A DNA stretch of 64,000 nucleotides from Fen731 sp964481885 (GCA_964481885.1 CAYZUS010000002.1:81594-145593); one strand, 5' to 3'. Numbered from the stretch's first letter, positions 9,579 to 17,744 are shown. Notes: generated by a model not told the origin, from the letters alone. Program-made: numbers and translations.

Positions 9579-10766
9579 TTATTTTGCCAGATAAGCAGTT
9601 AGTTTCTCATCAAATGATTTGAAGAGATCAGCATTTTCTGTGTAGCTTGTTTCGTAGAATGCAAGATCCCACTGGAATTTATTTTCAGCTCGTGCCTTCA
9701 AATAATCCTCGATTACCCAAGGAATAGCCTGATCCAAATTTTCTTTGGTCATTGCTGCCCAAGGTTTGATCTGCAGATAAGTGAGAGCTTCTTCGCCTCT
9801 AAGATAACGGGAGATCTGCTGAATACAAAGATCAGCATTTAATGATGGAGGATTTGGAGATGTAGCTGACATCTTGCCATCTTTAATTAACTGCCAACCT
9901 TCTTCTTTACCATTGCAGGAAACCATTATCTTGCCTGTTACGTTTTGTTCTTCAAATACCTGCTGAACACCGAAAGCTGTTTCTTCATTGCAAGCAAAAA
10001 TTACATCAAATTCCCTGCCTGATGAAATAAGATCCTGTGTTATAGGTATTGCAAGAGTTCTCTGCCATTCTGAGCTTTTGGTTAAAAATGCTGGTTCCAG
10101 GCCTGCTTCTTCAAGAGCCATATCAAAACCAACGATTTCGCCTTCAGCTGGGCCCTGTCCAAGAAATCCGGGGATATTTACACTCTTGGCATTAGGAACA
10201 TTTTCTGCAACCCATTTGCCAACCTGATAACCCATGATTACAAAGTTATCAGTTACGTGTCCCTGAAGTTCAGTTCCTGCTGTAAGCTCAGGTTTTCCAG
10301 CGATAAAGAATATTGGCACCTTTGCATCGTTAGCAGCCTTGATTGTAGTAGCGCTTCCTGCTGCACCTGCAGTTATAACTGCAATTGCGTCTACGCCCTT
10401 AGCGATAAGATCCTGAACGTTTGCAAGTTCTTTTTCAGGTTTGTAGTCAGAGTTAAGCTCTGTAACTATCATACCCTGTGATTCTGCCAAAGCCTTAAAT
10501 GCTTTTCCAAATGCTGCATAATAATCATCAGGACCTGCATTTACAAAGCCAAGTTGTTTTCCTGTAAGATCCATCTGAGCGGCTTCTGTTTCAACAGCAG
10601 CAGCAGTAGTTTCAGCAGCAGCAGCTGTGGTTTCAGCAGCAGCAGTTGTAGCAGCAGCTGTAGTAGCAGCAGCTGTAGTTTCAGCAACAGTTGCAGTTTT
10701 ACAACCAATGCCTATTGATCCTAAAATAGCTATACAGATTACGACTATAAGTAGCTTTTTTAACAT
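9579..10766 (-). CDS. Sugar ABC transporter substrate-binding lipoprotein (RbsB-like)
   Basis: 395 residues. The lipoprotein signal peptide ends at GIGC, with Cys22 the predicted lipid-anchored residue. A roughly 45-residue linker built of TTAAA/ETTAA units follows, then a periplasmic-binding-protein-like type I domain (GKQLGFVNAGPDDYYAAFGKAF onward, with NVQDLIAKGVDAIAV). It binds the sugar outside the membrane and delivers it to the permease encoded immediately upstream. The DNA of the linker is a near-repetitive CAG/TAG-rich stretch. The ribosome site AAAGGAGG lies before the ATG. With the permease and ATPase it forms a complete ribose-type CUT2 importer. Confidence 0.95.
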   Translation of the reverse strand: MLKKLLIVVICIAILGSIGIGCKTATVAETTAAATTAAATTAAAETTAAAAETTAAAVETEAAQMDLTGKQLGFVNAGPDDYYAAFGKAFKALAESQGMIVTELNSDYKPEKELANVQDLIAKGVDAIAVITAGAAGSATTIKAANDAKVPIFFIAGKPELTAGTELQGHVTDNFVIMGYQVGKWVAENVPNAKSVNIPGFLGQGPAEGEIVGFDMALEEAGLEPAFLTKSSEWQRTLAIPITQDLISSGREFDVIFACNEETAFGVQQVFEEQNVTGKIMVSCNGKEEGWQLIKDGKMSATSPNPPSLNADLCIQQISRYLRGEEALTYLQIKPWAAMTKENLDQAIPWVIEDYLKARAENKFQWDLAFYETSYTENADLFKSFDEKLTAYLAK

Positions 10767-10843
10767 CTTTTCCTCCTTTTATCTTTCCTTCTTTTGTATT
10801 TACGCTAGCAGAACATTTGCGCATCAAAATTATGATGCAATTT

Positions 10844-11893
10844 TTATTTTACAGATCTTTCTTCATCAGCTGTCAGCATGACAGAAGAGGACCTGGTACT
10901 ACTTATGTAAGTAAGAGACACAGCAAACACTATCAGTAACCCTCTGGTTACATATTGCCAATGGGGATTGACGCCGATAATATTAAGTGCATTTGAAATA
11001 ATGCCCAGCATCAGCACTCCGATAAACGTACCCCAGGCGTTCCCTTTACCACCGACAAGTGCGGTTCCACCGACAACAACAGCTGCAATGACTTCTATCT
11101 CCTTTCCTTCACCCATCAGCGGGTTTCCTGTGCCAAGCCTTGAGAGCTGCGCCATGGTTGCTATTGCAACGAAAATTCCGTTGATGCCGTACAGCATGAG
11201 CTTAAAGTTTTTTACATTAATACCTGCAAGATATGCTGCACTTTCATTGCCACCCACAGCATATACTCTGCGTCCAAACTTGGTATATTTCAAAATAAAC
11301 CATACTATTACTGTAAGAATAATGAATAATATTACAGGAAATGCTATTTTCAAAACCGGCTGATTTAGAGGGATATTAAGATAAGTCTTGCCGAGGAAAG
11401 TAAATTTCCCCTCGATTGTTATCTCTCTGCCGTTTGTTATAAGATATGTAAAACCCTTGTATATGCTTAAAAACCCCAGGGAAACTATAAAAGCTTCAAG
11501 TTTTGTTCGCGAGATTATAAGTCCCATTACAAGCTGCAACGCTACCGCAACTACAAGCCCGAGCCCGGCGGCTCCCCATTCATTCCATCCCAGTGTTTTA
11601 ATCAGAAAAGCCATGCCTGTGCCTATAAAACACATCATCTGCCCTACTGAAAGGTCTATGCCTCCTGAGATCATAATAAGTGTCATACTTAATGCAAGCA
11701 TGCCTGTTATTGATACCTGCAAAAAGACATTTGCAATATTCATGGGTTTAATGAACGCAACTTTGGAAATATCCATGCTGCGCACTGCAAAAAACTCCAC
11801 AATAATGACGATTGCAATAATGAAAAGCAGCACTAAAAAAATGGATAGATTTTCGTTCTTTGAAAATCTTTTTAACGGATTCTTAGACCTCAT
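10844..11893 (-). CDS. Sugar ABC transporter permease (RbsC-like)
   Basis: 349 residues, about 8-10 predicted membrane helices. It has the CUT2 permease signature region GISGGIDLSVG-type (here MISGGIDLSVGQMM) and AAVVVGGTALVGGKGNAWGT near the C-terminus, which contacts the ATPase. The product forms the membrane channel of the sugar importer. It overlaps the ATPase gene by 4 bp, showing translational coupling, and is followed after 77 bp by the binding-protein gene. Family assignment is firm; the sugar is not known. Confidence 0.95.
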   Translation of the reverse strand: MRSKNPLKRFSKNENLSIFLVLLFIIAIVIIVEFFAVRSMDISKVAFIKPMNIANVFLQVSITGMLALSMTLIMISGGIDLSVGQMMCFIGTGMAFLIKTLGWNEWGAAGLGLVVAVALQLVMGLIISRTKLEAFIVSLGFLSIYKGFTYLITNGREITIEGKFTFLGKTYLNIPLNQPVLKIAFPVILFIILTVIVWFILKYTKFGRRVYAVGGNESAAYLAGINVKNFKLMLYGINGIFVAIATMAQLSRLGTGNPLMGEGKEIEVIAAVVVGGTALVGGKGNAWGTFIGVLMLGIISNALNIIGVNPHWQYVTRGLLIVFAVSLTYISSTRSSSVMLTADEERSVK

Positions 11894-13380
11894 CTCATGC
11901 TCCCTCCAATCGAGTATTTAAGTATATTTTCTTCATTGATCTCATCTTTACTTAATTGTGCCGCCATGTTTCCGTCCCGCATAACCATTACTTTGTCACT
12001 CATGGCAACGAGTTCCGGCATGTCAGAGGAAATCATAATTATGGCTTTTTTAGCCTGCAGAAGCTCCACCATGATTTTATAGATTTCTTCCTTTGCCCCA
12101 ACATCTATTCCACGCGTCGGCTCATCAAAAATAAATATTTCCGCATTTGTAGCAAACCATTTCCCTAAAACAACTTTTTGCTGATTTCCGCCTGAAAGAA
12201 ACATAGCCTTCTGGGACACGCTTGGTGTTGCAATTTCCAAAAGATCAACATATTTTTTAGTTATTGCTACATCTTCGGATGGCATTGCAAAAGGCATCTT
12301 TGTCTGCGAATAACTTGCAATGGGGATATTTTTGTCAAGGGCATGCTTGAGAAATAATCCGGTCTCCTGCCTGTTCTCAGTAATAAAGCACATTTTGTTT
12401 GAAATCGCTGAAAAAGGTGTCCTTATATCAACATGTTCCCCTTTTATTATAATCTCACCAAAAACAGCTTTTTTTGCTCCAAATAAAAGCTCTGCCAGCT
12501 CTGTTCTTCCCGAACCTACCATACCGGCAATACCCAGCAATTCACCGCTTCTTACTGAAAACGAAATATCTTTAACTCCGTTGCCGCTTAAATTTTTCGC
12601 TTCAAACATAACATCCCCGATATCAGCTTTTTGACGCTGATAAAATAATGAAACGTCACGGCCAACCATGTCTATTATAAGCTGCTGCTCTGTCAGATCT
12701 TTAATATCATATGTATTAATTTTCTGCCCATCCCGGATAACTGTGACCCTGTCAGCGACTTTAAATACCTCTTCAAGGTGGTGAGAAATGTAAACAATGC
12801 TTATTCCGCTTTTTGCCAGCTTCCTTAGAATATCGAGCAAGTGGCTGATTTCGGTCTGTGTAAATGATGAAGTTGGCTCATCAAGGATTATAACCTTGGA
12901 ATCATGCAGCAAACCTCTGGCTATTTCAACTGTTTTTTGTCCTCCACTCCCCAACTGCCCGACAATATCATATGGAGATATGTCAGAATGAAGAAATTCC
13001 AAAATTTCTTTGGCTTTGGCGACCATCTTTGTTTTATTAAGAATGACCCCGTTTGCAATCTCATTGCCTGTAAAAAGATTTTCAAAAACGCTCAGCAGCG
13101 GAAATAATGTGTGCTCCTGGTATATTGTCTGGATACCCATTATCATTGCTGCGCGGGGATTTGCTATATTGGCTTTTTCCCCATTAAAATATATGTCTCC
13201 CTTGTCCGGCGTATAGGCTCCTGAGAGCATCTTGATAAGTGTTGATTTGCCGGCACCATTCTCACCGCATATGCAGTGAATCTCTCCCCTTCTCAGATCA
13301 AACTCAAAGCCTTCAAAAACTTTGACACCCGGAAAGGATTTATAAATACTTTTCATCTCAAGAATCAAGTCTTGGGGCAT
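11890..13380 (-). CDS. Sugar ABC transporter ATP-binding protein (RbsA-like, two ABC domains)
   Basis: 496 residues with tandem nucleotide-binding domains, as in RbsA/XylG/MglA. The first domain has Walker A GENGAGKST, an unusual signature (GSGGQKTVEIARG in place of LSGGQ) and Walker B VIILDEPTSS. The second has a degenerate Walker A (GMVGSGRTEL) and an intact LSGGNQQKVVLGKW signature, with IFDEPTRGID. The degenerate second site is normal for this family. It energises the importer with the overlapping permease gene downstream. A LacI regulator lies 117 bp upstream on the same strand, suggesting common control. Confidence 0.95.
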   Translation of the reverse strand: MPQDLILEMKSIYKSFPGVKVFEGFEFDLRRGEIHCICGENGAGKSTLIKMLSGAYTPDKGDIYFNGEKANIANPRAAMIMGIQTIYQEHTLFPLLSVFENLFTGNEIANGVILNKTKMVAKAKEILEFLHSDISPYDIVGQLGSGGQKTVEIARGLLHDSKVIILDEPTSSFTQTEISHLLDILRKLAKSGISIVYISHHLEEVFKVADRVTVIRDGQKINTYDIKDLTEQQLIIDMVGRDVSLFYQRQKADIGDVMFEAKNLSGNGVKDISFSVRSGELLGIAGMVGSGRTELAELLFGAKKAVFGEIIIKGEHVDIRTPFSAISNKMCFITENRQETGLFLKHALDKNIPIASYSQTKMPFAMPSEDVAITKKYVDLLEIATPSVSQKAMFLSGGNQQKVVLGKWFATNAEIFIFDEPTRGIDVGAKEEIYKIMVELLQAKKAIIMISSDMPELVAMSDKVMVMRDGNMAAQLSKDEINEENILKYSIGGSMR

Positions 13381-13497
13381 AAAATTCCCTCCTGTCCCAT
13401 CATCTTTCTATCGCATTCGTTTATATTTAATCTTTTTATCATTTATTTTGCAAATAATTAAATTATACCATTTATGGCTTATGCTTCAGCGCATCAA

Positions 13498-14529
13498 TTA
13501 TGGCGCAGATTGCCTTATAACTATACTCGGTTCAAGAGTAATTTTCTTTTTTATATTCTCTTCTTTTCTTATCACTTTAAAAAGAGTGTCTGTTCCCTGG
13601 ATGCACATCGTCATTATGGGCTGGTTTATGGTTGTCAGGCTTGGAGATATAACGCTTGAGAACGGAACATTGTCATACCCTATAACAGCTATATCCTGAG
13701 GAACCCTGATTTTTAATTCATTAAGTCTTTTAATTACACCAAAAGCCATTTGATCTGTTGAAGCAAATATCCCTTCGGGCCTGCCTTTTGACAGTATCTC
13801 TTTGGTTGCGATGTAACCAAGCTCGATTTTTTCATACTCATTGTCTTCTTTTGCTATGTAAACCATTTCACTTTTTATCGGCAGGCCAAACTCTTTCATT
13901 GCTCTTTTGAAACCTTCGTATCTGTCACGCAATGACATATTATACAAAGGTTCGCTGCAGTAAGCTATGTTTTTAATACCCAGCGAAATGAAATGCTGCA
14001 CTACAAGAAAACTTCCTTTTATGTTGTTTAAAAGCACGCAGGGTGCCTCTCCCTCATCTTCAGTTACTTCATCGTCAATCGCTACAAAAGGTATGTTATG
14101 CTTATAGAGTTTTTTATAACACTCCCTGTTTGTCAGACCATAACATATTATTACACCTGCGACTTTTTGCTGTATCAGGGAAATTATATACCAGTCCTCT
14201 ATGACGGCGTCGTGCATTGTATTGCATATAAAAGTAAAATAATCAAGTTCCCGGGTTATTTTTTCGTTATACTTTATCATTTCATTGTAATAACTGTTCA
14301 TAACATCCGGTACTACAATACCAATTGTATTGGTCGTGCTTTTTTTTAGGTTCCTGGCAACAAGATTTGGTATATATCCAAGCCGGTCTGCAGTATCAAG
14401 AACTCTTTTTTTTACTGTTTCAGATATATCTTCGGAGTCATTTATGGCATACGAAACAGTAGCCTGTGTTACTCCGGTAAGACGGGCTATGTCTTTCATT
14501 GTTGGATTTTTAAGCGCTTTTTTCAACAT
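13498..14529 (-). CDS. LacI family transcriptional regulator of the sugar cluster
   Basis: 343 residues. The N-terminal helix-turn-helix, TMKDIARLTGVTQATVSYAI (about residues 10-29), is followed by the hinge helix region (LVARNLKKSTTNTIGIVVPD) and a periplasmic-binding-like effector domain. It lies just upstream of the ribose-type importer genes on the same strand, so it most likely represses the importer and catabolic genes and is released by the substrate or an intermediate. A LacI-type 12-base operator at 14588-14599 lies just upstream of its start, pointing to autoregulation. The start at 14529 lacks a good ribosome site; Met11 is an alternative. Confidence 0.92.
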   Translation of the reverse strand: MLKKALKNPTMKDIARLTGVTQATVSYAINDSEDISETVKKRVLDTADRLGYIPNLVARNLKKSTTNTIGIVVPDVMNSYYNEMIKYNEKITRELDYFTFICNTMHDAVIEDWYIISLIQQKVAGVIICYGLTNRECYKKLYKHNIPFVAIDDEVTEDEGEAPCVLLNNIKGSFLVVQHFISLGIKNIAYCSEPLYNMSLRDRYEGFKRAMKEFGLPIKSEMVYIAKEDNEYEKIELGYIATKEILSKGRPEGIFASTDQMAFGVIKRLNELKIRVPQDIAVIGYDNVPFSSVISPSLTTINQPIMTMCIQGTDTLFKVIRKEENIKKKITLEPSIVIRQSAP

Positions 14530-14587
14530 AATGCCAAGTGCAAAATTTTTAAATTTTTATTACTCTCAGTATTAAATAGATTACTAC

Positions 14588-14599
14588 TTATACGTTTAA
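14588..14599. promoter_or_regulatory. LacI-type operator, copy 1
   Basis: TTATACGTTTAA, a pseudo-palindrome with central CG as in most LacI-family operators. It lies 59 bp upstream of the LacI gene start. The identical 12-mer recurs at 15892-15903 upstream of the epimerase gene. Regulator assignment is inference. Confidence 0.6.
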
Positions 14600-14859
14600 A
14601 TCTATTTGCCGAAATTATCCCACATTATTTTACTGATTTCAATACCAAATTCAAGTATTGTTTTATAATTTTATTATACTTTTATTACTTGTCATAAGAC
14701 TGGCTGTACACAGGCAGATCTTACATACTATAGAAATTTTAGAATACTTATTTAAAATTATTTTAAAAAATACCGGCTCGGTCAACTTAAATGCTGGATC
14801 AACCCTTCTATTTGCTGACTTGTTTTTATAGTTATAAATAAATATTACACAAAATCAAA

Positions 14860-14898
14860 TTGAGAGAAACGGCTCTTGATTTGAACCGTTTCTCTCAA
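14860..14898 (-). terminator. Rho-independent terminator of the epimerase gene 14906-15745
   Basis: Perfect 13-bp inverted repeat (14860-14872 with 14886-14898), 8 bp after the stop codon. It is followed on the minus strand by the T-rich ATTTGATTTTGTG. It separates this gene from the LacI gene downstream. Confidence 0.7.
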
Positions 14899-14905
14899 CA
14901 AAAAT

Positions 14906-15745
14906 CTATATAATTGCTCTCAGGAAATCCACGCTGGCGCCTATTTTTTCATCCAGCCCTGAACATTCTATTGAAATATCGCCATCCCAATTTGTTTCTT
15001 TCAGGAATTGGATACATTTCTTTATGTTGTCAGCATTTACGCCTTCTCCTATAGCTACTTCGCTGCATGCAATACCTGTATCTTCTCCACGAAGTGCGGC
15101 TGCGAGCCCGGCACTGACATCCTTGATGTGCGCATGCGTTACATATTTTCTCATGGCTTTAAGAAACTCCAGTGGGTCGTTGCCCTGAATAAATGTATTT
15201 CCTGTGTCCATGTTAAACCTTAAATACTCAGATTCAAAATGTGAAAGAAGTTTCTGCATGAAGTCAATATCACCCGTATAAGGTCCATGAGGTTCAACAT
15301 TAATTATGATCTTATAATCCTCGGCCCACTTAATGCATTCCTGGTAATTGCGGATAGTCTGCTTTAAGACTTCTTCCTTAGACATATCATAAACCCTGCC
15401 GCTGTCTGTGGTGTCAACTTTGGGACAACCCAAATCTCGGGCAAAACGTATTGACTGCTGAACGTACTGCACGCCATATACCGCACCGTCAAATCCCATC
15501 ATCGGATAAGAACCATCAATCTGGGAAACTTTCAAACCTCTTGCATCACAAAGCCTTCTGATTTCCAGAGGATTCTGCCTTAGTGCAAGACTCGGCTCAT
15601 AGCCCATTGCCTGAATAAAGTACTGCCCGTCGATCATTCCAAACTCCATATGATCGAGTTTGTACTTAGCTGCTGAATCAAGAGCTGCCATGTAGCCGCC
15701 ACTCAGAGTCCTCCAGTTATCAGCATGCATACCAAGTCTAATCAT
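14906..15745 (-). CDS. Sugar phosphate isomerase/epimerase-type TIM-barrel protein
   Basis: 279 residues. It begins MIRLGMHADNWRTLSGGYM and carries VEPHGPYTGD, NMDTGNTF, HAHIKDVS and the C-terminal ISIECSG, the four segments that supply metal ligands in xylose-isomerase-like barrels. A strong AAGGAG lies 7 bases before the ATG, and the gene ends in TAG just before a clear terminator. It forms its own transcription unit with an upstream operator identical to that before the LacI gene. It is therefore probably induced together with the importer cluster and acts on the same sugar. Reaction unknown. Confidence 0.88.
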   Translation of the reverse strand: MIRLGMHADNWRTLSGGYMAALDSAAKYKLDHMEFGMIDGQYFIQAMGYEPSLALRQNPLEIRRLCDARGLKVSQIDGSYPMMGFDGAVYGVQYVQQSIRFARDLGCPKVDTTDSGRVYDMSKEEVLKQTIRNYQECIKWAEDYKIIINVEPHGPYTGDIDFMQKLLSHFESEYLRFNMDTGNTFIQGNDPLEFLKAMRKYVTHAHIKDVSAGLAAALRGEDTGIACSEVAIGEGVNADNIKKCIQFLKETNWDGDISIECSGLDEKIGASVDFLRAII

Positions 15746-15891
15746 GTTTGTTCTCCTTCTTATTTGATTATAAGTTCTCGCGAATGCGAAAAATTGAGTC
15801 AGATTTTTAGATGCCGATCCTCATGCCACTTTTTAAAATGTTTAAAATCGTTTGTTTATGAAGCCTGCTTATTCAGGTATGTGTTTCCAGC

Positions 15892-15903
15892 TTATACGTT
15901 TAA
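15892..15903. promoter_or_regulatory. LacI-type operator, copy 2
   Basis: TTATACGTTTAA, identical to 14588-14599, placed 147 bp upstream of the minus-strand epimerase gene in the divergent region. Two exact copies of a 12-mer in two promoter regions 1.3 kb apart support a real binding site. Confidence 0.6.
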
Positions 15904-15996
15904 TTTATGCAATATAACATATTTATTTCGCCAAATCAATAACAGTTGGCAAAACAGTTGGTAAAAAAATGACACAATAAATTGTATATATTTTGT

Positions 15997-16024
15997 TTGC
16001 TTAATACACATTATCCCTTATGAT
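15997..16024 (+). promoter_or_regulatory. Possible promoter of the glycosyltransferase/acyltransferase pair
   Basis: TTGCTT, 16-base spacer, TATGAT. It is followed 14 bases later by AGGAGGG at 16039-16045. Moderate match to a sigma-A promoter; a transcript from here would cover the in-frame segment upstream of the annotated glycosyltransferase start. Confidence 0.4.
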
Positions 16025-16050
16025 ATATTGTAAAATTCAGGAGGGTAATT

Positions 16051-16158
16051 ATAATAATAAAATTTTATATTGAATTAATCGCAAGAGCAATTTTCTGGCT
16101 GTTCGGTTTCTGGTTTTTATAGAAAATTCCGTATTGCAGCAAAAGCAGTAAAAACAGT
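16051..16158 (+). other. In-frame upstream segment of the glycosyltransferase, interrupted by TAG at 16120
   Basis: Read in the same frame as the glycosyltransferase, this segment gives a hydrophobic helix ending AIFWLFGFWFL. A TAG (16120-16122) and then KIPYCSKSSKNS follow, leading directly into the glycosyltransferase. Homologues of the CrtQ type carry just such an N-terminal membrane helix before the catalytic domain, so the segment looks like the true N-terminus. AGGAGGG (16039-16045) stands at normal distance from ATA codons (16051, 16054, 16057) rather than an ATG. Either the gene has lost its start and gained a stop, or non-standard decoding is used. Confidence 0.6.
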
Positions 16159-17238
16159 TTGAGAGAAATCGAAAAACTTAACAGTGATAATCATTTGGGC
16201 AAGACTTACCCCTTTAAAGTCTCGATAATAATTCCGGCAAGAAATGAAGAAAAAACACTGCCATTTCTGTTAAGTTCAATTCAGTCCCAAACCGTAAGGC
16301 CGCACGAAATAATACTCGTAAACGATCAGTCGGAAGACCGCACAGAGGAAATAGGAAAACAATTTGGAGTAAGTATTATCAATATCGAATCTTTGCCGGA
16401 AGGCTGGCGTGGGAAAAACTGGGCATGCTACAAAGGTGCCGAGAATGCTTCGGGGGATTTGTTTCTTTTCCTTGATGCAGACACTGCTTTTGATCCTGGT
16501 GGGCTTGAAAGACTGCTTGAGTGCCACCTTCAGTGCAAAGGAGTAGTTTCGGTTGAACCATACCATAAAATTAAAAAGTTTTATGAGAATTTTGCAGCAT
16601 ATTTCAACATAATACTTATGGGCTCAATGAATGTTTTTACGCCTTTGCAGTTTAAACTCAAACCAATTGGCGCATTCGGGCCATGCCTTCTTTGCGACAG
16701 AGAGACTTACTTTTCAATAGATGGTCACAGAAGTACAAAAGACAAGATTATGGAAGATCTGGAACTTGGCAAGATCCTGTTATCCCGAGGCATATACGTA
16801 TACTGCTTTGGTGGGAAAGGCACTATCTCTTTTAGGATGTACCCTTATGGAATCGGGAGCATTGTAAAAGGGTTCTCAAGAGGATTTGCAGTCGGCGCCA
16901 AATCAACATCAGTGATTACTTTTATTCTGGAAATACTGTGGATATCAGGCTCATTTTTCCCCCTTACAATACTTATTCAAAGCATGGTAAATTATAATTT
17001 AACGGGGATAATAACAGGTATTATATTTTATGTTGCTTATGTGGCCCAGGTTTTATGGATGGCAAGAAGAATCGGTAATTTCAGCCCGGCAGTCGCAATT
17101 TTTTTTCCAGTTTTTTTAATGTTTTTTATCTCCGTATTTTTCTGGTCGGTGCTGCAAAATGTATTAAAACTCAATATCAGATGGAAGGGCAGAATCATAA
17201 ATCCAAAAACTGACAGAAAAAAGAGCCAAAAAAAATAA
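16159..17238 (+). CDS. Family 2 glycosyltransferase, CrtQ-like
   Basis: 359 residues from a TTG with no clear ribosome site; the true N-terminus probably lies upstream (see 16051-16158). The GT-A domain opens VSIIIPARNEEKTLPFLLSS (21-40), with VND near 55, WRGKNWAC (83-90) and the metal-binding DAD (106-108). FGPCLLCDRETYF and FRMYPYGIGSIVKGFSRGFA follow, and then three C-terminal membrane helices. The closest recalled family is 4,4'-diaponeurosporenoate glycosyltransferase CrtQ and related membrane lipid-linked glycosyltransferases. It is followed after 14 bp by an acyltransferase that is the usual partner. No carotenoid synthesis genes are nearby, so the acceptor may be another lipid. Confidence 0.8.
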   Translation: MREIEKLNSDNHLGKTYPFKVSIIIPARNEEKTLPFLLSSIQSQTVRPHEIILVNDQSEDRTEEIGKQFGVSIINIESLPEGWRGKNWACYKGAENASGDLFLFLDADTAFDPGGLERLLECHLQCKGVVSVEPYHKIKKFYENFAAYFNIILMGSMNVFTPLQFKLKPIGAFGPCLLCDRETYFSIDGHRSTKDKIMEDLELGKILLSRGIYVYCFGGKGTISFRMYPYGIGSIVKGFSRGFAVGAKSTSVITFILEILWISGSFFPLTILIQSMVNYNLTGIITGIIFYVAYVAQVLWMARRIGNFSPAVAIFFPVFLMFFISVFFWSVLQNVLKLNIRWKGRIINPKTDRKKSQKK

Positions 17239-17252
17239 AGGCAGGGCAATAT

Positions 17253-17648
17253 ATGGTATTTCAGCTTTCACATTTCTGGATAATATTCCTGGATATAAGC
17301 GTTTGGGCAGTTATTCATCTTGGTGTTTCATATTTATGTTCAATGATCCCCTTAAATAAGTTCAATCCTGATAGCTGGTGGTACAGTATAAAAAATGCTG
17401 AGAATAATGGAAATATTTATGCCGTCTTTTTTAAAGTAAAAAAATGGAAACAGTTTGTTCCAGATGGAGCAAAACTCTTTAAGGGTGGTTTTCCAAAAAA
17501 GAAACTACAATCCTCCGGCTCCAAATATTTAAATACTTTTATGCTGGAAACATGCAGAGGTGAACTTACACACTGGCTGCAAATATTACCGGCAGCAGTA
17601 TTTTTTCTTTGGAACATCTGGTGGGCAGGAGTGATAATGATAGCTTAG
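17253..17648 (+). CDS. CrtO-like glycosyl-lipid acyltransferase, interrupted by an in-frame TAG
   Basis: 131 residues up to a TAG at 17646, against about 160-165 in the family. It has an N-terminal membrane helix, FKVKKWKQFVPDGAKLF (about 60-76), ETCRGELTHW (about 99-108) with the conserved Glu/His region, and a second membrane helix. These match glycosyl-4,4'-diaponeurosporenoate acyltransferase CrtO, which acylates the sugar made by CrtQ. Reading through the TAG gives 27 more residues with the family's conserved C-terminal NIPCIMLQRYNRARL. The stop therefore cuts the gene inside conserved sequence. It is either a recent pseudogene, a read-through gene or an assembly error. Confidence 0.75.
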   Translation: MVFQLSHFWIIFLDISVWAVIHLGVSYLCSMIPLNKFNPDSWWYSIKNAENNGNIYAVFFKVKKWKQFVPDGAKLFKGGFPKKKLQSSGSKYLNTFMLETCRGELTHWLQILPAAVFFLWNIWWAGVIMIA

Positions 17649-17732
17649 GCTTTGTGCGCGAACATTCCTTGCATAATGCTTCAAAGATATAACAGGGCAA
17701 GGCTCCAGAGAGTCCTTGGAAAAATGAAATAA
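17649..17732 (+). other. In-frame conserved C-terminus of the CrtO-like protein beyond the TAG
   Basis: Same frame as 17253-17648. It encodes ALCANIPCIMLQRYNR followed by ARLQRVLGKMK and a TAA at 17730-17732. The N-x-P-x-I-x-x-Q-R-Y-N-R-x-R-L pattern is the conserved end of CrtO-type acyltransferases. Total length with this piece would be 159 residues, the normal size. Confidence 0.7.
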
Positions 17733-17744
17733 AAAAGTTGCCTG

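Larger units (their letters stand above)
15746..16050. other. Divergent intergenic region
   Basis: Separates the minus-strand epimerase from the plus-strand glycosyltransferase. It holds the operator at 15892-15903, a plausible plus-strand promoter (15997-16024) and an AGGAGGG ribosome site at 16039-16045. Confidence 0.5.

Noticed and set aside
14860..14898. LacI-type operator inside the hairpin (GAACCGTTTC)
   Set aside because: The sequence is part of a perfect terminator stem right after a stop codon; similarity to an operator is probably chance.
16001..17740. Full recoding of TAG to a sense codon in this organism
   Set aside because: Several other genes in the window end in TAG at sensible positions (8419, 14906, 17745, 22699), so TAG serves as a stop. 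Only local suppression or decay remains possible.
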